Below, piece after piece: positions 18,144-26,956 of a DNA stretch of 64,000 nt. Under the pieces are notes generated by a model. That model saw only the letters and a list, made by a program, of their open reading frames with translations, had not been told where the DNA came from and did not search any database. The translations under genes were made by a program, and so were the position numbers. Numbering within the stretch: the stretch's first letter is position 1; each line of letters starts with the position of its first letter. Origin of the DNA: Spirochaetales bacterium UBA6872 (GTDB lineage Bacteria; Spirochaetota; Spirochaetia; Sphaerochaetales; Sphaerochaetaceae); contig DKCO01000022.1 of the NCBI GenBank assembly GCA_002452215.1, forward strand, positions 1 through 64,000, read 5' to 3'.

Positions 18144-19595
18144 TTATTTCTTCCAAAAATCCCTTGTGAAGAGAGAATAGACAGTAAATAGCTCAAGTCT
18201 TCCAACTAGCATCAAAAATGAGAATACCCATAGAGTCCAATCTGGATATATAGCAAAAGTCATATCTGTTCCGATTCCGCCAAAGCCTATGCCTATATTT
18301 CCAAGGCACAGAACAGTCGAAGTAAAGCTTGTTATTATGTCATAATCGGCCAATGATACTATTATTGTTCCCAAAAGAGCTGTGATCAAATACATCCCAA
18401 CGAATCCGCTTATCGAGAAAACAGTGGAAGGCGATATTGTATCCTCCCCGACCTTGATGTTTGTTACAGCTGATGGGTGTATACGCTTTGTGATTGCATT
18501 CTTTCCAAGTTTCGCCATTACGACAACCCTTATGACTTTTATTCCTCCTCCTGCAGATCCTGCACATCCGCCAACAAAGCAAAGAGCAAGGAGTATGCAT
18601 TGGCTGAAGACTGGCCAATGTGTATAGTTGGTAGAAGTAAAACCAGTCGTTGTAATAAAGGATATCACTTGAAACGATGCATTCCTTAGACTCTCTGGAA
18701 ATGAAGATATGCCTTTTGCTAAAAGATTGATAGTGATCAATGCTATCGAAGAGATAACAATCAAGAAATAGGCACGCAATTCCCCATCCTTGAGAGCTCT
18801 TCTCGTTTTACCTTGCAAGACTTTGAAGTAAAGGGCAAAATTGGCGCCTGCCAAAAACATGAATATTATACATATCCATTCCACATATGGGGAGTTGTAG
18901 GCAGCAATTGAAGCATTTTTAGGCGCAAAGCCAGCTGCTCCCATTGTTCCAAATGTCACAGTCAAAGCATCAAATGGATCAAGGCCTCCAAGCAAAAGAA
19001 GCAATACTTGCACAATTGATATCACAATATAGATTGACCAAAGTGCAATTGCTGTATTCTGTATTTGCGGTGTAAGCTTTTCTTTTGTAGGGCCCACTGA
19101 CTCAGCTCCGACAAGAGCTGCGCCTTGTACGCCTAATGCTGGCAAAACAGCTATAAAAAGGACAACAATTCCCATCCCGCCAAGCCAGTTTGTCATATTT
19201 CTCCAGAAAAGAATCGACATGTCAGCGGCCTCTATATCAACCATTGCTGTTGCACCTGTTGTCGTAAATCCTGACATTATCTCAAAGTAGCAAAGCGCAA
19301 ATGTTGGCATTGTCTTTGTCAGCCAAAGAGGCAATGCTCCAAAAAATGAGATCAATACCCATGTTGCTGTGACAAAAAGGTAGCTGGATTTGGATGATAT
19401 TTTTATTTTCTTGTATTTTCGCGTTGCCAATACTATGCAAACGCTTGCAATAACCATTATCGCTATTGTTGAAAGAAAGGCTATGCTTGATTCGAATTCT
19501 TTATAGTGCAATGACATGAACAAAGGAATGCACATCAAGCAAGCAACAAATAGCATTATAAAAGCAAGCAATCTTCCAATTGAGATAATATTCAT
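18144..19595 (-). CDS. trkH: TrkH-type potassium uptake channel subunit
   Basis: 483 aa from the ATG at 19595-19593, which shares one base with the trkA stop (TAATG), implying translational coupling; the frame extends upstream inside trkA but that part is not TrkH-like. Ten or more membrane segments with the four pore-loop repeats expected for the Trk/Ktr/HKT family, e.g. SGFTTTGAT, TFGTMGAAGFAP, FITTTGFTSTNY and LCLGNIGIGFGG. The conserved Gly residues in each filter loop are present. It takes up K+ at the cytoplasmic membrane under gating by TrkA. Confidence 0.9.
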   Translation of the reverse strand: MNIISIGRLLAFIMLFVACLMCIPLFMSLHYKEFESSIAFLSTIAIMVIASVCIVLATRKYKKIKISSKSSYLFVTATWVLISFFGALPLWLTKTMPTFALCYFEIMSGFTTTGATAMVDIEAADMSILFWRNMTNWLGGMGIVVLFIAVLPALGVQGAALVGAESVGPTKEKLTPQIQNTAIALWSIYIVISIVQVLLLLLGGLDPFDALTVTFGTMGAAGFAPKNASIAAYNSPYVEWICIIFMFLAGANFALYFKVLQGKTRRALKDGELRAYFLIVISSIALITINLLAKGISSFPESLRNASFQVISFITTTGFTSTNYTHWPVFSQCILLALCFVGGCAGSAGGGIKVIRVVVMAKLGKNAITKRIHPSAVTNIKVGEDTISPSTVFSISGFVGMYLITALLGTIIVSLADYDIITSFTSTVLCLGNIGIGFGGIGTDMTFAIYPDWTLWVFSFLMLVGRLELFTVYSLFTRDFWKK

Positions 19596-20947
19596 TATGA
19601 AAAGAACTCCGTCACAAAATCGTAGCAAGCGTGCGTTGCTGCAACAAGCAATGTGTCGCCTTCTCTGAATGTATAACTTCCATCTGGTACAAAGTTGGTT
19701 CCATTTGCACTCTTTACGCCAGCTATTATGCACTTGCCTAGTAGCTGAACATCCTTCAATTGCTTTCCAAGCTCCTTGAATGTTGGCTTCAAAACGTATT
19801 CATAGACCTCAAGCTCTCCTTCAAAGAGTGTATGAAGTGTGCTTATGTCATTTCCTCTTAGGAACTTCAAAAGGGTATCTACAGTCGCTTCTGTTGTCGA
19901 TATAGGCGCATCGATATCGAGGCTACGGGCAAATCCAAGGTAGTTTGTATTTGATTTCAATAGCGCAATAGCTTTTCTAACTCCAGCTTTTTTTGCATAA
20001 GACGCTGTTATTATGTTCAATTCGTCATTCTCGGTCACAGATATCAAGAGGTCTGATTTTTGAATCGACTCCTCATCCCAAAGCTGTTCATCTGTGATTG
20101 ATCCATTGATTATCAGTATTTGAGAGAATTCCTCGGTAAAGTTTTTGCAAATATCAGGATCCTTCTCTATGAGTGTAATGTTCTTCAATAGTCTTTTTGG
20201 AAGAAGCTCAAGCAAATATGCGGCTATTCTAGTGCCACCGATTATCACAATCTTCTTGAGTCTTCTTGTTGCTTTTCCTCCAAATATATTGAAGATTTCA
20301 GCAGAAAGCGCATCATCTGAGACAATTGCAACTTCATCGTTTGGTTCCAATACAGTAGTTCCTGATGGAGTGAATGTCTTCCCTTTTCTCTTTATGCCAG
20401 CGATGACATATTGCCCAGCAAAGTCCTTCTTTATTTCCATAAGCGATTTTGCTATCAACTGTGAATCGCTTTCAATTGTGCTCTTGAATAGGATAAACTC
20501 TGCATCTTTGAAGTATATTGTATCAGAATAAAGCCCAGATTGGATTATTCCGCTTATCCTGCTTGCGGCTTCTTGTTCTGGGTTTACTATATGCGATATC
20601 CCAAGTATTTTCTTGTTGTATCCAGATTTGCCTAGATAACTTAAAGCTCTAATTGCCGCAATCGTGTCTACATTTGGCCACTCAGAGCTTACTATTCCGC
20701 AAGAAACAAGATTTACTTCATCGCTATCTGTTACTGCAATTACGGCATCAGCTTTATCGCATCCTGCTTCCTTCAACTTCTCTATATCGGTCGCTGATCC
20801 ACATATGGCAAGGCAATCAAGCTTTGCGACAGCCGCAGCACATCGTTCCTGGTTTGAATCAAGAAAAACAACAACTTTGTTTTCTTGCGTTAGATGCTGA
20901 GCTAGCCTCAAGCCTCTTCTTCCAGCACCAAGTATCACAACATTCAT
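19595..20947 (-). CDS. trkA: TrkA, cytoplasmic NAD-binding gating subunit of Trk
   Basis: 450 aa with two RCK (TrkA-N plus TrkA-C) repeats. The first Rossmann fold starts MNVVILGAGRRGLRLA and the second KKIVIIGGTRIAAYLLE near residue 230; the second lacks the full GxGxxG (GGTRIA). Each is followed by a C-terminal RCK_C half (FIL.., AGIKRKGKTFTPSG and AGVKSANGTNFVPDG). It forms the ring that controls TrkH with NAD(H)/ATP. First gene of the trkA-trkH operon. Its promoter lies so close that the mRNA may be leaderless. Confidence 0.9.
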   Translation of the reverse strand: MNVVILGAGRRGLRLAQHLTQENKVVVFLDSNQERCAAAVAKLDCLAICGSATDIEKLKEAGCDKADAVIAVTDSDEVNLVSCGIVSSEWPNVDTIAAIRALSYLGKSGYNKKILGISHIVNPEQEAASRISGIIQSGLYSDTIYFKDAEFILFKSTIESDSQLIAKSLMEIKKDFAGQYVIAGIKRKGKTFTPSGTTVLEPNDEVAIVSDDALSAEIFNIFGGKATRRLKKIVIIGGTRIAAYLLELLPKRLLKNITLIEKDPDICKNFTEEFSQILIINGSITDEQLWDEESIQKSDLLISVTENDELNIITASYAKKAGVRKAIALLKSNTNYLGFARSLDIDAPISTTEATVDTLLKFLRGNDISTLHTLFEGELEVYEYVLKPTFKELGKQLKDVQLLGKCIIAGVKSANGTNFVPDGSYTFREGDTLLVAATHACYDFVTEFFS

Positions 20948-20954
20948 GCCTGTA

Positions 20955-20984
20955 AGTATACAACTTCGATTGCTTTTATATCAA
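20955..20984 (-). promoter_or_regulatory. Promoter of trkA, leaderless type
   Basis: On the minus strand TTGATA (20984-20979), 18 bases, TATACT (20960-20955), then 7 bases to the ATG. Transcription would start at or next to the initiation codon; no Shine-Dalgarno sequence is present. Confidence 0.6.
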
Positions 20985-21067
20985 TAAAGCGTGTTTTTGA
21001 AATTGTTTCATCGACTGTCTTTTTCAATAGATGGTTACATCCTTTTTTTTCATGTATCATAAGCATT

Positions 21068-21763
21068 ATGGAAAATAGAACTTGGCATGATGTGATTGGT
21101 CCTTTGAAGAGCGAAGAGTGTTTTAAGCATGCTTATGGCTACCAAGAGGAGAGAAGAAAAGCTGGAGACATAATCTATCCAAAGAAGGAAGATATTTTCA
21201 ATGCATTCAAGTATACGCCGTTTTCTTCTCTTAAGGTTGTGATTCTCGGCCAAGATCCATACCATGAGCCAGGACAGGCAATGGGGCTTTCGTTTTCTGT
21301 GCCAGCTGGAATTCCAATCCCTCCTTCGTTGCAAAATATATACAAGGAACTTGAAAGCGATATAGAAGGATTCAATGCACCAGAGCATGGCAACTTAATT
21401 CCATGGGCACGGCAAGGAGTTCTACTTCTCAACTCAGTGCTTACAGTAAAAGCGCATCAAGCGTTTTCCCATAAAGGGCAGGGATGGGAAGAGTTTACAG
21501 ATGATGTCATAAAGACAATAGACGAATCATGTGAGAATATTGTGTTTCTTCTTTGGGGCTCTCCAGCAAGGAAAAAGGGCGAGAGAATAGACAGATCAAA
21601 GCATCTTGTCCTTGAGACAGTACATCCAAGTCCACTTTCTGCATATCGTGGATTTTTTGGCTGCCACCACTTTTCCAAAGCGAATGAATATCTTATTGCA
21701 CATGGCAAGGAGCCGATTGATTGGCGCTTGCCGTTGCGTATCGATGACAGCGTGGTTTTGTAA
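21068..21763 (+). CDS. ung: Uracil-DNA glycosylase, family 1
   Basis: 231 aa, typical UDG length. Catalytic water-activating motif GQDPYH near residue 62 with the uracil-stacking Phe in GLSFSVP, and the DNA-intercalating motif HPSPLSAYRGF near residue 190. It removes uracil from DNA in base-excision repair. A -10-like TATCAT at 21055-21060 lies 7 bases before the ATG and there is no ribosome site, another likely leaderless start. It ends 10 bases from the convergent heparinase-like gene with no terminator visible between them. Confidence 0.95.
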   Translation: MENRTWHDVIGPLKSEECFKHAYGYQEERRKAGDIIYPKKEDIFNAFKYTPFSSLKVVILGQDPYHEPGQAMGLSFSVPAGIPIPPSLQNIYKELESDIEGFNAPEHGNLIPWARQGVLLLNSVLTVKAHQAFSHKGQGWEEFTDDVIKTIDESCENIVFLLWGSPARKKGERIDRSKHLVLETVHPSPLSAYRGFFGCHHFSKANEYLIAHGKEPIDWRLPLRIDDSVVL

Positions 21764-21772
21764 TTTTTAGTT

Positions 21773-23590
21773 CTATGCAATTATATCCCATATAAGCTTA
21801 TTGCTGTATCTCACTCTTGTACGATAGAGCTTATCTGGCCAAGCGCGTCTTAAGCGTTCATCAGAAATAGAGATCTCTTCTATATCGATAGCATCTCTCG
21901 ATATTGCATCTTCTGAGATCAAGTCTATGCGCCATGAGCCGAAAGAAAGACCTTTGTCGCTCTTTTGGGGCCTATTCATCGTCATTATTGAAAGAGTAGG
22001 CTTTATTGCGCATTTTACCGAGTCTATTATCTCTATTTTGTCATCGAAAATCTTAGCTGTACGTTTGTAGCTTTCAACATTAGCTTCTTTGTTATAAGCA
22101 TCCTTCAACTCCATAGATATGCTATTTTCTGCTACCTCTACATCTGTTGCTTTGTACTTCTCTCCTGCTTCTTGCATGAAAGGACCAAAATTAGAGATGT
22201 TATGGTAGAAGCTTTGCATTGGCCAAAGTGTGTAGCGCTCTGGGCTGAAGGTTGTTTTTGAGTATGTTTCCACGCCTACATCAATCAAAAGGGGATGTGT
22301 CTTCTTGTACAAGATTACAGAACCTACATCATTGTGATTATGGCTGTCATCGTTGTTTCCAGCCTTAATTGCAAATGTGATATCTTTTCGTCTGTATATA
22401 TAAAGTCCCACGCTAGGAAAAGCTGTAAAGCTATTTTTGTTTGCAAGAGCTTTGGTTTTTAAGCCAAGTATTTCATTTGCATAGATAATCTCGAGCACTC
22501 TGTACCATAGGTTGTAATTCTCATCCTCTGGTTCTGGAGTTGCTGTTTTCTTTATATATTTCTCATCATAGTTTTTTTTGTAGTCCGAAACAGCCTTATC
22601 AATCAAATCTTGATCATTGATTGCTTTTCCAAAGAGATATTCTCTTGCTCCAAGGCGTCCAGCTTTTGGAGAACAATCGGCAAAATTCAAGTATATGTCA
22701 TCATCAACAAGCACGTTTATGATGTAATGTCCTATATTTTTGATCTTCTCTTCGTTGAAGATTTCAGATGCTTTTTCATTGCACATTCGATCCAGGAGCT
22801 CAATCGATCCCCAAAGACATAGACCTGCAGCATGCCAATAGAGTGCGCCTTCATCGCAACATCCATCATCTCCATATTGCTCAAGCCATTGGTCTATAGT
22901 TTCTGTTGCGGTTTTAACGACTTTCTTGCTTTCATCTTCAGACAGGTCAAGGCCTGATAGTGATAGAAGAACATTTTGTGTACACCATACGCTCCAATTG
23001 TTCAAATTGTTGTCACCCATCCACCAGAAATGTTCTGTAAGATATGGCTTTAGGATTCTTCTTCGAATTTCGTACTTTACATCTTGTATGAAAATATCGC
23101 CGACAGTTCTTCTCAGCTCATCTTCCAAAAGAGATAGTGAAAGCGATAGTATCTCACCAGTTTCGCATGCAAATAGATCCAGAATTGGTCTTTCTATAAG
23201 AGGCGATTCAAGTTGTTTTGTGTCTCTAATATAAGAGTTGTGAGCTGGTATTACCCAAGCTGGCTCTGAGATCAAAGACCACATTCCATTTGCAATCTGC
23301 CTTATGAATCTCCCTTTGTATTCAATGCACTCTGCTGTCACTAACGTTGTTAGGTTTTTTCTCTTCTTGAAGTATTTTGCTTGAAAATTCGATCTATTGC
23401 CGTTTTTTGAGAATTCTTGATAAAGAGATAGCGGCAAATCCTCCCACGTCTCCTTGCATATTGCATCGGATTTTGCAATTATCTCTTTCCTCATTGCTTC
23501 TGGAACATTTTCCCAAACGCTTCTGTCTTTTGCTTTTATCTTTATTATTTTTGATGTTGGATTTGCATTTTCAAAAAACTTCGAAATCAT
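21773..23590 (-). CDS. Heparinase II/III-like protein
   Basis: 605 aa. The N-terminal ~370 residues are helical, as in the alpha/alpha toroid of alginate/heparinase lyases (HFWWMGDNNLNNWSVWC; YGDDGCCDEGALYWHAAG). From ~395 a beta-sandwich part carries GNNDDSHNHNDVGSVILY, the hallmark His/Asn motif of the heparinase II/III C-terminal family. No signal peptide, so a cytoplasmic role on imported uronate-containing oligosaccharides fits better than attack on polymers. Close to PL15/PL17/PL21-type lyases in layout, substrate unknown. Monocistronic, with no sugar-pathway neighbours. Confidence 0.75.
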   Translation of the reverse strand: MISKFFENANPTSKIIKIKAKDRSVWENVPEAMRKEIIAKSDAICKETWEDLPLSLYQEFSKNGNRSNFQAKYFKKRKNLTTLVTAECIEYKGRFIRQIANGMWSLISEPAWVIPAHNSYIRDTKQLESPLIERPILDLFACETGEILSLSLSLLEDELRRTVGDIFIQDVKYEIRRRILKPYLTEHFWWMGDNNLNNWSVWCTQNVLLSLSGLDLSEDESKKVVKTATETIDQWLEQYGDDGCCDEGALYWHAAGLCLWGSIELLDRMCNEKASEIFNEEKIKNIGHYIINVLVDDDIYLNFADCSPKAGRLGAREYLFGKAINDQDLIDKAVSDYKKNYDEKYIKKTATPEPEDENYNLWYRVLEIIYANEILGLKTKALANKNSFTAFPSVGLYIYRRKDITFAIKAGNNDDSHNHNDVGSVILYKKTHPLLIDVGVETYSKTTFSPERYTLWPMQSFYHNISNFGPFMQEAGEKYKATDVEVAENSISMELKDAYNKEANVESYKRTAKIFDDKIEIIDSVKCAIKPTLSIMTMNRPQKSDKGLSFGSWRIDLISEDAISRDAIDIEEISISDERLRRAWPDKLYRTRVRYSNKLIWDIIA

Positions 23591-23714
23591 AGTATTTTCT
23601 TCTTCCTATTTATAATTCTAGTTTGATTGCAATTGCTTTCAAATGAAAAATCCGTTAAGGATTATATTCTTTTTTCATTTCTTGAAATGTGACAAGAGGT
23701 CTATTGGGAATGAT

Positions 23715-23739
23715 AAACCCGCCAATCAAAGGCGGGCTT
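23715..23739 (-). terminator. Intrinsic terminator of the pit operon
   Basis: AAACCCGCC (23715-23723) and GGCGGGCTT (23731-23739) pair; read on the minus strand the 3' arm is followed by TTTATC. It ends the phosphate operon just past its last gene. Confidence 0.75.
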
Positions 23740-23749
23740 TATGCATCTG

Positions 23750-24373
23750 TTATGTGTTACTCATCTTCACTCTTTCTACGATATCAGCAACGTGCTCGCA
23801 TGCATCTGCGCATTTTTCTAGATAGATATATATCTCTCTCCAGCTTATAATCCTTATTGGATCTGTTTCTGTTGTATGGAGTTTTCTCATATTCTCTATA
23901 AACAGTCTGTCAGCTTTCTCCTCAAGTGTATTGATATTGATTATCATATCTTTCATTGTTTTCGAATGCTTGAAATCTTTAAACTCTTCCAGAAGTCTTT
24001 TCATTTCATCGCAACATTCTATCACTACATCAGCAATCTCTATGGCCTCTGGATAAATATTGTTGATATTATTGCAATGCATTCTCAAAAGGACATCCTC
24101 GATTTTGTCTGTTACATTGTCCAAGCATGAGCTAAGAAGCATTATGTCATCTCTTTCGATTGGGGTAATGAATGCCTTCGCAAGTACATCTTGAAGCTCA
24201 TGTTTTTTTGTATCGCCAGCATGTTCGACTTTATGCATTCTATCTAGCATATCCTCCATTTTGCTTTGGTCGAAATTCTTTATTGCGTCATGAAGGATAT
24301 GAGCTGCCTGGGATGCATAGTCGGCACATGATACGAAGTTGTCGAAATAGAATTGGTCTTGCTTTTTAGACAT
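23750..24373 (-). CDS. DUF47/PhoU-like partner of the Pit transporter
   Basis: 207 aa, all-helical and rich in acidic and His residues, matching the DUF47 (YkaA-type) PhoU relatives that are nearly always paired with pit genes. Sequence cues are DYASQAAHILHDAI, KVEHAGDTKKHELQDVLAKAFITPIERDDIMLLSS and LEEKADRLF. It likely binds metal and adjusts phosphate import at the membrane's inner face. It starts at an ATG preceded by AGGAGATTTAAC, 10 bases after pit. Confidence 0.85.
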   Translation of the reverse strand: MSKKQDQFYFDNFVSCADYASQAAHILHDAIKNFDQSKMEDMLDRMHKVEHAGDTKKHELQDVLAKAFITPIERDDIMLLSSCLDNVTDKIEDVLLRMHCNNINNIYPEAIEIADVVIECCDEMKRLLEEFKDFKHSKTMKDMIININTLEEKADRLFIENMRKLHTTETDPIRIISWREIYIYLEKCADACEHVADIVERVKMSNT

Positions 24374-24383
24374 GTTAAATCTC

Positions 24384-25436
24384 CTAGAAGATGGCCAAGA
24401 ATATGCTCGCCATCAAATAACTTATTAATCCACAAACTGGGAATGTAAAAATCCAAGTAAACATCATTTCCTTAACTACAGAGAAATTGATTGCACTCAG
24501 TCGTCTTACCGCACCAACTCCCATTATTGCTGTAGTTTTTGTATGTGTTGTTGATACAGGAATTCCGAATATAGATGAGACAAGAAGGCAAAGAGATGCG
24601 GCAACGTCGGCACTGAAGCCTTGGAATTTCTCAAGTTTCACCATATCCATTCCAACAGATTTGATTATCTTCTCTCCACCAATGCTGGTCCCGATCCCCA
24701 TTACTGTAGAGCATAGGATCATAAGCCACACTGGTATAATTACACCAGAAACACTAGTGTGCCCATTTGAGAATGCGATTCCAAGAAATAGCACACCAAT
24801 GAACTTTTGTCCGTCTTGGGCTCCATGCATGAAACTCATTGATGCGGCTCCCGCAATCTGCGCGTAAGTAAATGCTTTGTTTGTTTTTCTTCTATCCATC
24901 CTTGCACAGATAAATGTAACAATCTTGCAAACAATCCATCCCATTGAAAAACCTAGGAGCAAAGATAGTCCAAGACCATATATTACTTTTATCCATTCTG
25001 CGCCATTTACGCTCGATATTCCTCCAGGCGTTGCTATCGCAGCTCCGGTAAGGCCTGCGATCAAGCTATGGCTTTCGCTAGTCGGAATTCCAAAGTATGA
25101 TGCCGCTACACTATACACAACAATTGAAAAAAGCGCTGCGCAAAGAGCTATCAAAGCTGTTTTCGTATCTGAGCCAAAGTCAACCATGTTGCTTATTGTT
25201 GATGCAACAGATGCATTTATCTTTGTCATTATCAAGACACCGGCAAAATTGAAAATAGCGCTCATTATTATTGCGACACGGGCTGAGAGACAACGAGTTG
25301 TGATGCATGTTGCAATAGCATTTGGAGCATCTGTCCAACCGTTAACGAAAATCACTCCCAAAGTCAAAATGACAGTAATGAAAAGGACAGGGGAGGATAG
25401 CATTTGCTGAATAAAATAAGAAAAAGATATGTCCAC
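24384..25436 (-). CDS. pit: Inorganic phosphate transporter, PiT family
   Basis: 350 aa with about ten membrane helices. The duplicated PiT signature is visible: NGWTDAPNAIATCITTRCLS near the N-terminus, and the second copy TTHTKTTAIMGVGAVRRLSAI near residue 300. It imports phosphate (as metal-phosphate) using the proton or sodium gradient. It starts at GTG, with AAGGAT upstream. Together with the DUF47 gene it forms a two-gene operon. Confidence 0.9.
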   Translation of the reverse strand: MDISFSYFIQQMLSSPVLFITVILTLGVIFVNGWTDAPNAIATCITTRCLSARVAIIMSAIFNFAGVLIMTKINASVASTISNMVDFGSDTKTALIALCAALFSIVVYSVAASYFGIPTSESHSLIAGLTGAAIATPGGISSVNGAEWIKVIYGLGLSLLLGFSMGWIVCKIVTFICARMDRRKTNKAFTYAQIAGAASMSFMHGAQDGQKFIGVLFLGIAFSNGHTSVSGVIIPVWLMILCSTVMGIGTSIGGEKIIKSVGMDMVKLEKFQGFSADVAASLCLLVSSIFGIPVSTTHTKTTAIMGVGAVRRLSAINFSVVKEMMFTWIFTFPVCGLISYLMASIFLAIF

Positions 25437-25514
25437 TAAAAAATCCTTAAGTTTTCCTGTTTAGATACTAACAAAACAGAAAATATTGATTTTGAATAAT
25501 AAATCCTCAATAAA

Positions 25515-25546
25515 AATGGACCTTCGGTTGAATATGAAGATCCATT
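25515..25546 (-). terminator. Intrinsic terminator
   Basis: On the minus strand AATGGATCTTC pairs with GAAGGTCCATT (one G-T pair) and is followed by TTTATT. It ends the VPVEV-repeat gene. Confidence 0.8.
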
Positions 25547-25561
25547 GAATAAGTTTTGTTT

Positions 25562-26509
25562 TTATGCCAAACCCTTTGATGCTTGGCTTATCATAGAGCT
25601 AACAGATACTTTTTTTCCTTTCTGTGTAACGATTCGTTTGTTCATAAATAGTCTTGTTGCACGTTCTGCATCCTCTGTTTCATAGAAAGGAAGGATTGCA
25701 TATGTAATACCATCTTCCGTAAAGTAAAGAGTATTCGAGCCAAGAGCTCTTTCAATCTTAGCATTAAGCTGATCGATGTTTCCAAAACCAACAAGAGTGA
25801 CAGGATAGTTTTCTTTTGCACCTTCTGACAACTCTTCATCGAGAGCTTCCCTGAAATTGTATACTTTCTCCTCTGGAGTATAGACAGGCTTCTCAACCTC
25901 GACAGGAACTTCTTTTACGACTTCAACAGGAACTTCCTTGATAACTTCTTTTACAACCTCGACAGGAACTTCCTTTACAACTTCCCTGACAACCTCGACA
26001 GGAACCTCTTTGATAACCTCAACTGGTACTTGTACTTCCTTTATTACTTCAACAGGAACCTTTATCTCGATTGGCTTCTCGACTTCCTTGATTATTTCAA
26101 CAGGAACCTCTTTGACGACCTCGACAGGAACTTCCTTGATAACTTCTTTTACTTCTGTTTGGTTATTCTTCATTCCGAAAGATGCATCGCTATTGATCTC
26201 TCCTCTTGAAAGAGGATCGTCCGCAGGCTTTGAATATAGCCAAGAGTCATAAGAGTTTGGAGTGAGTTTGTCGATTGTATCTTTTGTCTCTGCATCGCTT
26301 TTCTTTCCAATCAGCAATCCCATTTCAAGTAGAATAAGGCCAATCAAAATAGGCAATGCTCTAGATAGTACTGCATAGACTTGATCTCGTGTTATGTTAT
26401 AAGCAGGAACAATCATAGTAATGAAAACAGCAGTGAATACTGCCAATACAACAAGGGAGATAACTACGCTCAATACTATGAGCTTCCAAACATTCGAGGC
26501 TTTTGCCAT
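25562..26509 (-). CDS. Membrane protein with VPVEV/IKE repeats and a GGDEF-like C-terminal domain
   Basis: 315 aa. Two membrane helices (about residues 11-33 and 48-67), a short Ser/Asp linker, then ~90 residues of repeated VPVEVVKE/VPVEVIKE units (118-210), and a C-terminal domain of ~90 residues. In that domain YPVTLVGFGNIDQLN, FTEDGITYAILPFYETEDAERATRLF resembles the ends of a GGDEF fold, but the GG(D/E)EF loop is missing, so cyclase activity is not expected. The repeat probably spans space as an extended rod. I infer a cell-envelope spacer or sensor; no function is assigned. Its own terminator follows. Confidence 0.7.
   Translation of the reverse strand: MAKASNVWKLIVLSVVISLVVLAVFTAVFITMIVPAYNITRDQVYAVLSRALPILIGLILLEMGLLIGKKSDAETKDTIDKLTPNSYDSWLYSKPADDPLSRGEINSDASFGMKNNQTEVKEVIKEVPVEVVKEVPVEIIKEVEKPIEIKVPVEVIKEVQVPVEVIKEVPVEVVREVVKEVPVEVVKEVIKEVPVEVVKEVPVEVEKPVYTPEEKVYNFREALDEELSEGAKENYPVTLVGFGNIDQLNAKIERALGSNTLYFTEDGITYAILPFYETEDAERATRLFMNKRIVTQKGKKVSVSSMISQASKGLA
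25873..26155 (-). repeat. In-gene tandem repeat encoding V-P-V-E-V-(V/I)-K-E units
   Basis: About twelve units with a basic period of 8 residues (24 bases), some extended to 11 or shortened, in the 315-aa membrane protein. Repeats are close at the DNA level (GAAGTTCCTGTCGAGGTTGT variants), so unit number may vary between strains. Confidence 0.85.
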
Positions 26510-26566
26510 TCTTTCCTCCGTAGTAGTTCTTGACCGCTAATAGTTGTATTATAACAAGGCATAAAT

Positions 26567-26956
26567 ATGTTTACAAGAACGAATATTTCTGTTGCATTGA
26601 TACTATTTATTGTTTTTTTCACTGTTCTTTGTTCTTTTTTTGGCGAAAGAGGGTATTTTGTGAGCCGTGGAAGCAAGAATTTGAAAGACGAATTGAACTA
26701 TACTCTTGAAAAAAAGAGGGCAGAAGTCAATCTCTTAAAAAGAAAAGAGCAAGATAAAGGGCAATGTAGCGAGAATGAAGAGCTGTTGATGGTTTTCCCG
26801 AATTCGACATATACTCCACGCCATACCTATACGGATGTGTATGTGCAACCATCTTTCAAAGGTCTCTCTGTTTTAGCCATATTTCTTATTTCATCATCTG
26901 TTAGTATAATCTACCTCGTGATTTGTTTTTTTGTAATGAAATCAAGGAGATCATAA
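26567..26956 (+). CDS. Small membrane protein, FtsB/DivIC-like at its N-terminus
   Basis: 129 aa. An N-terminal membrane helix (residues 7-27) is followed by FFGERGYF and a coiled-coil-like stretch (LKDELNYTLEKKRAEVNLLKRKEQ), the layout of septum formation initiators FtsB/DivIC. Unlike those, a second membrane helix lies at ~105-123, so both ends may be cytoplasmic with the middle outside. The stop overlaps the next start (TAATG), so it is coupled to tsaC. Septum role is a plausible guess only. Confidence 0.6.
   Translation: MFTRTNISVALILFIVFFTVLCSFFGERGYFVSRGSKNLKDELNYTLEKKRAEVNLLKRKEQDKGQCSENEELLMVFPNSTYTPRHTYTDVYVQPSFKGLSVLAIFLISSSVSIIYLVICFFVMKSRRS

Noticed and set aside
18144..19733. 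A longer TrkH beginning at 19733
   Set aside because: The extra 46 residues overlap trkA and are not hydrophobic or TrkH-like; the TAATG at 19595 is the natural start.
25873..26155. Short-period repeats as a possible CRISPR array
   Set aside because: Units are in frame, code for a regular peptide and have no unique spacers.
25938..26252. 104-codon Thr/Ser-rich plus-strand frame
   Set aside because: Antisense of the VPVEV repeat; the repetitive composition keeps it open by chance.
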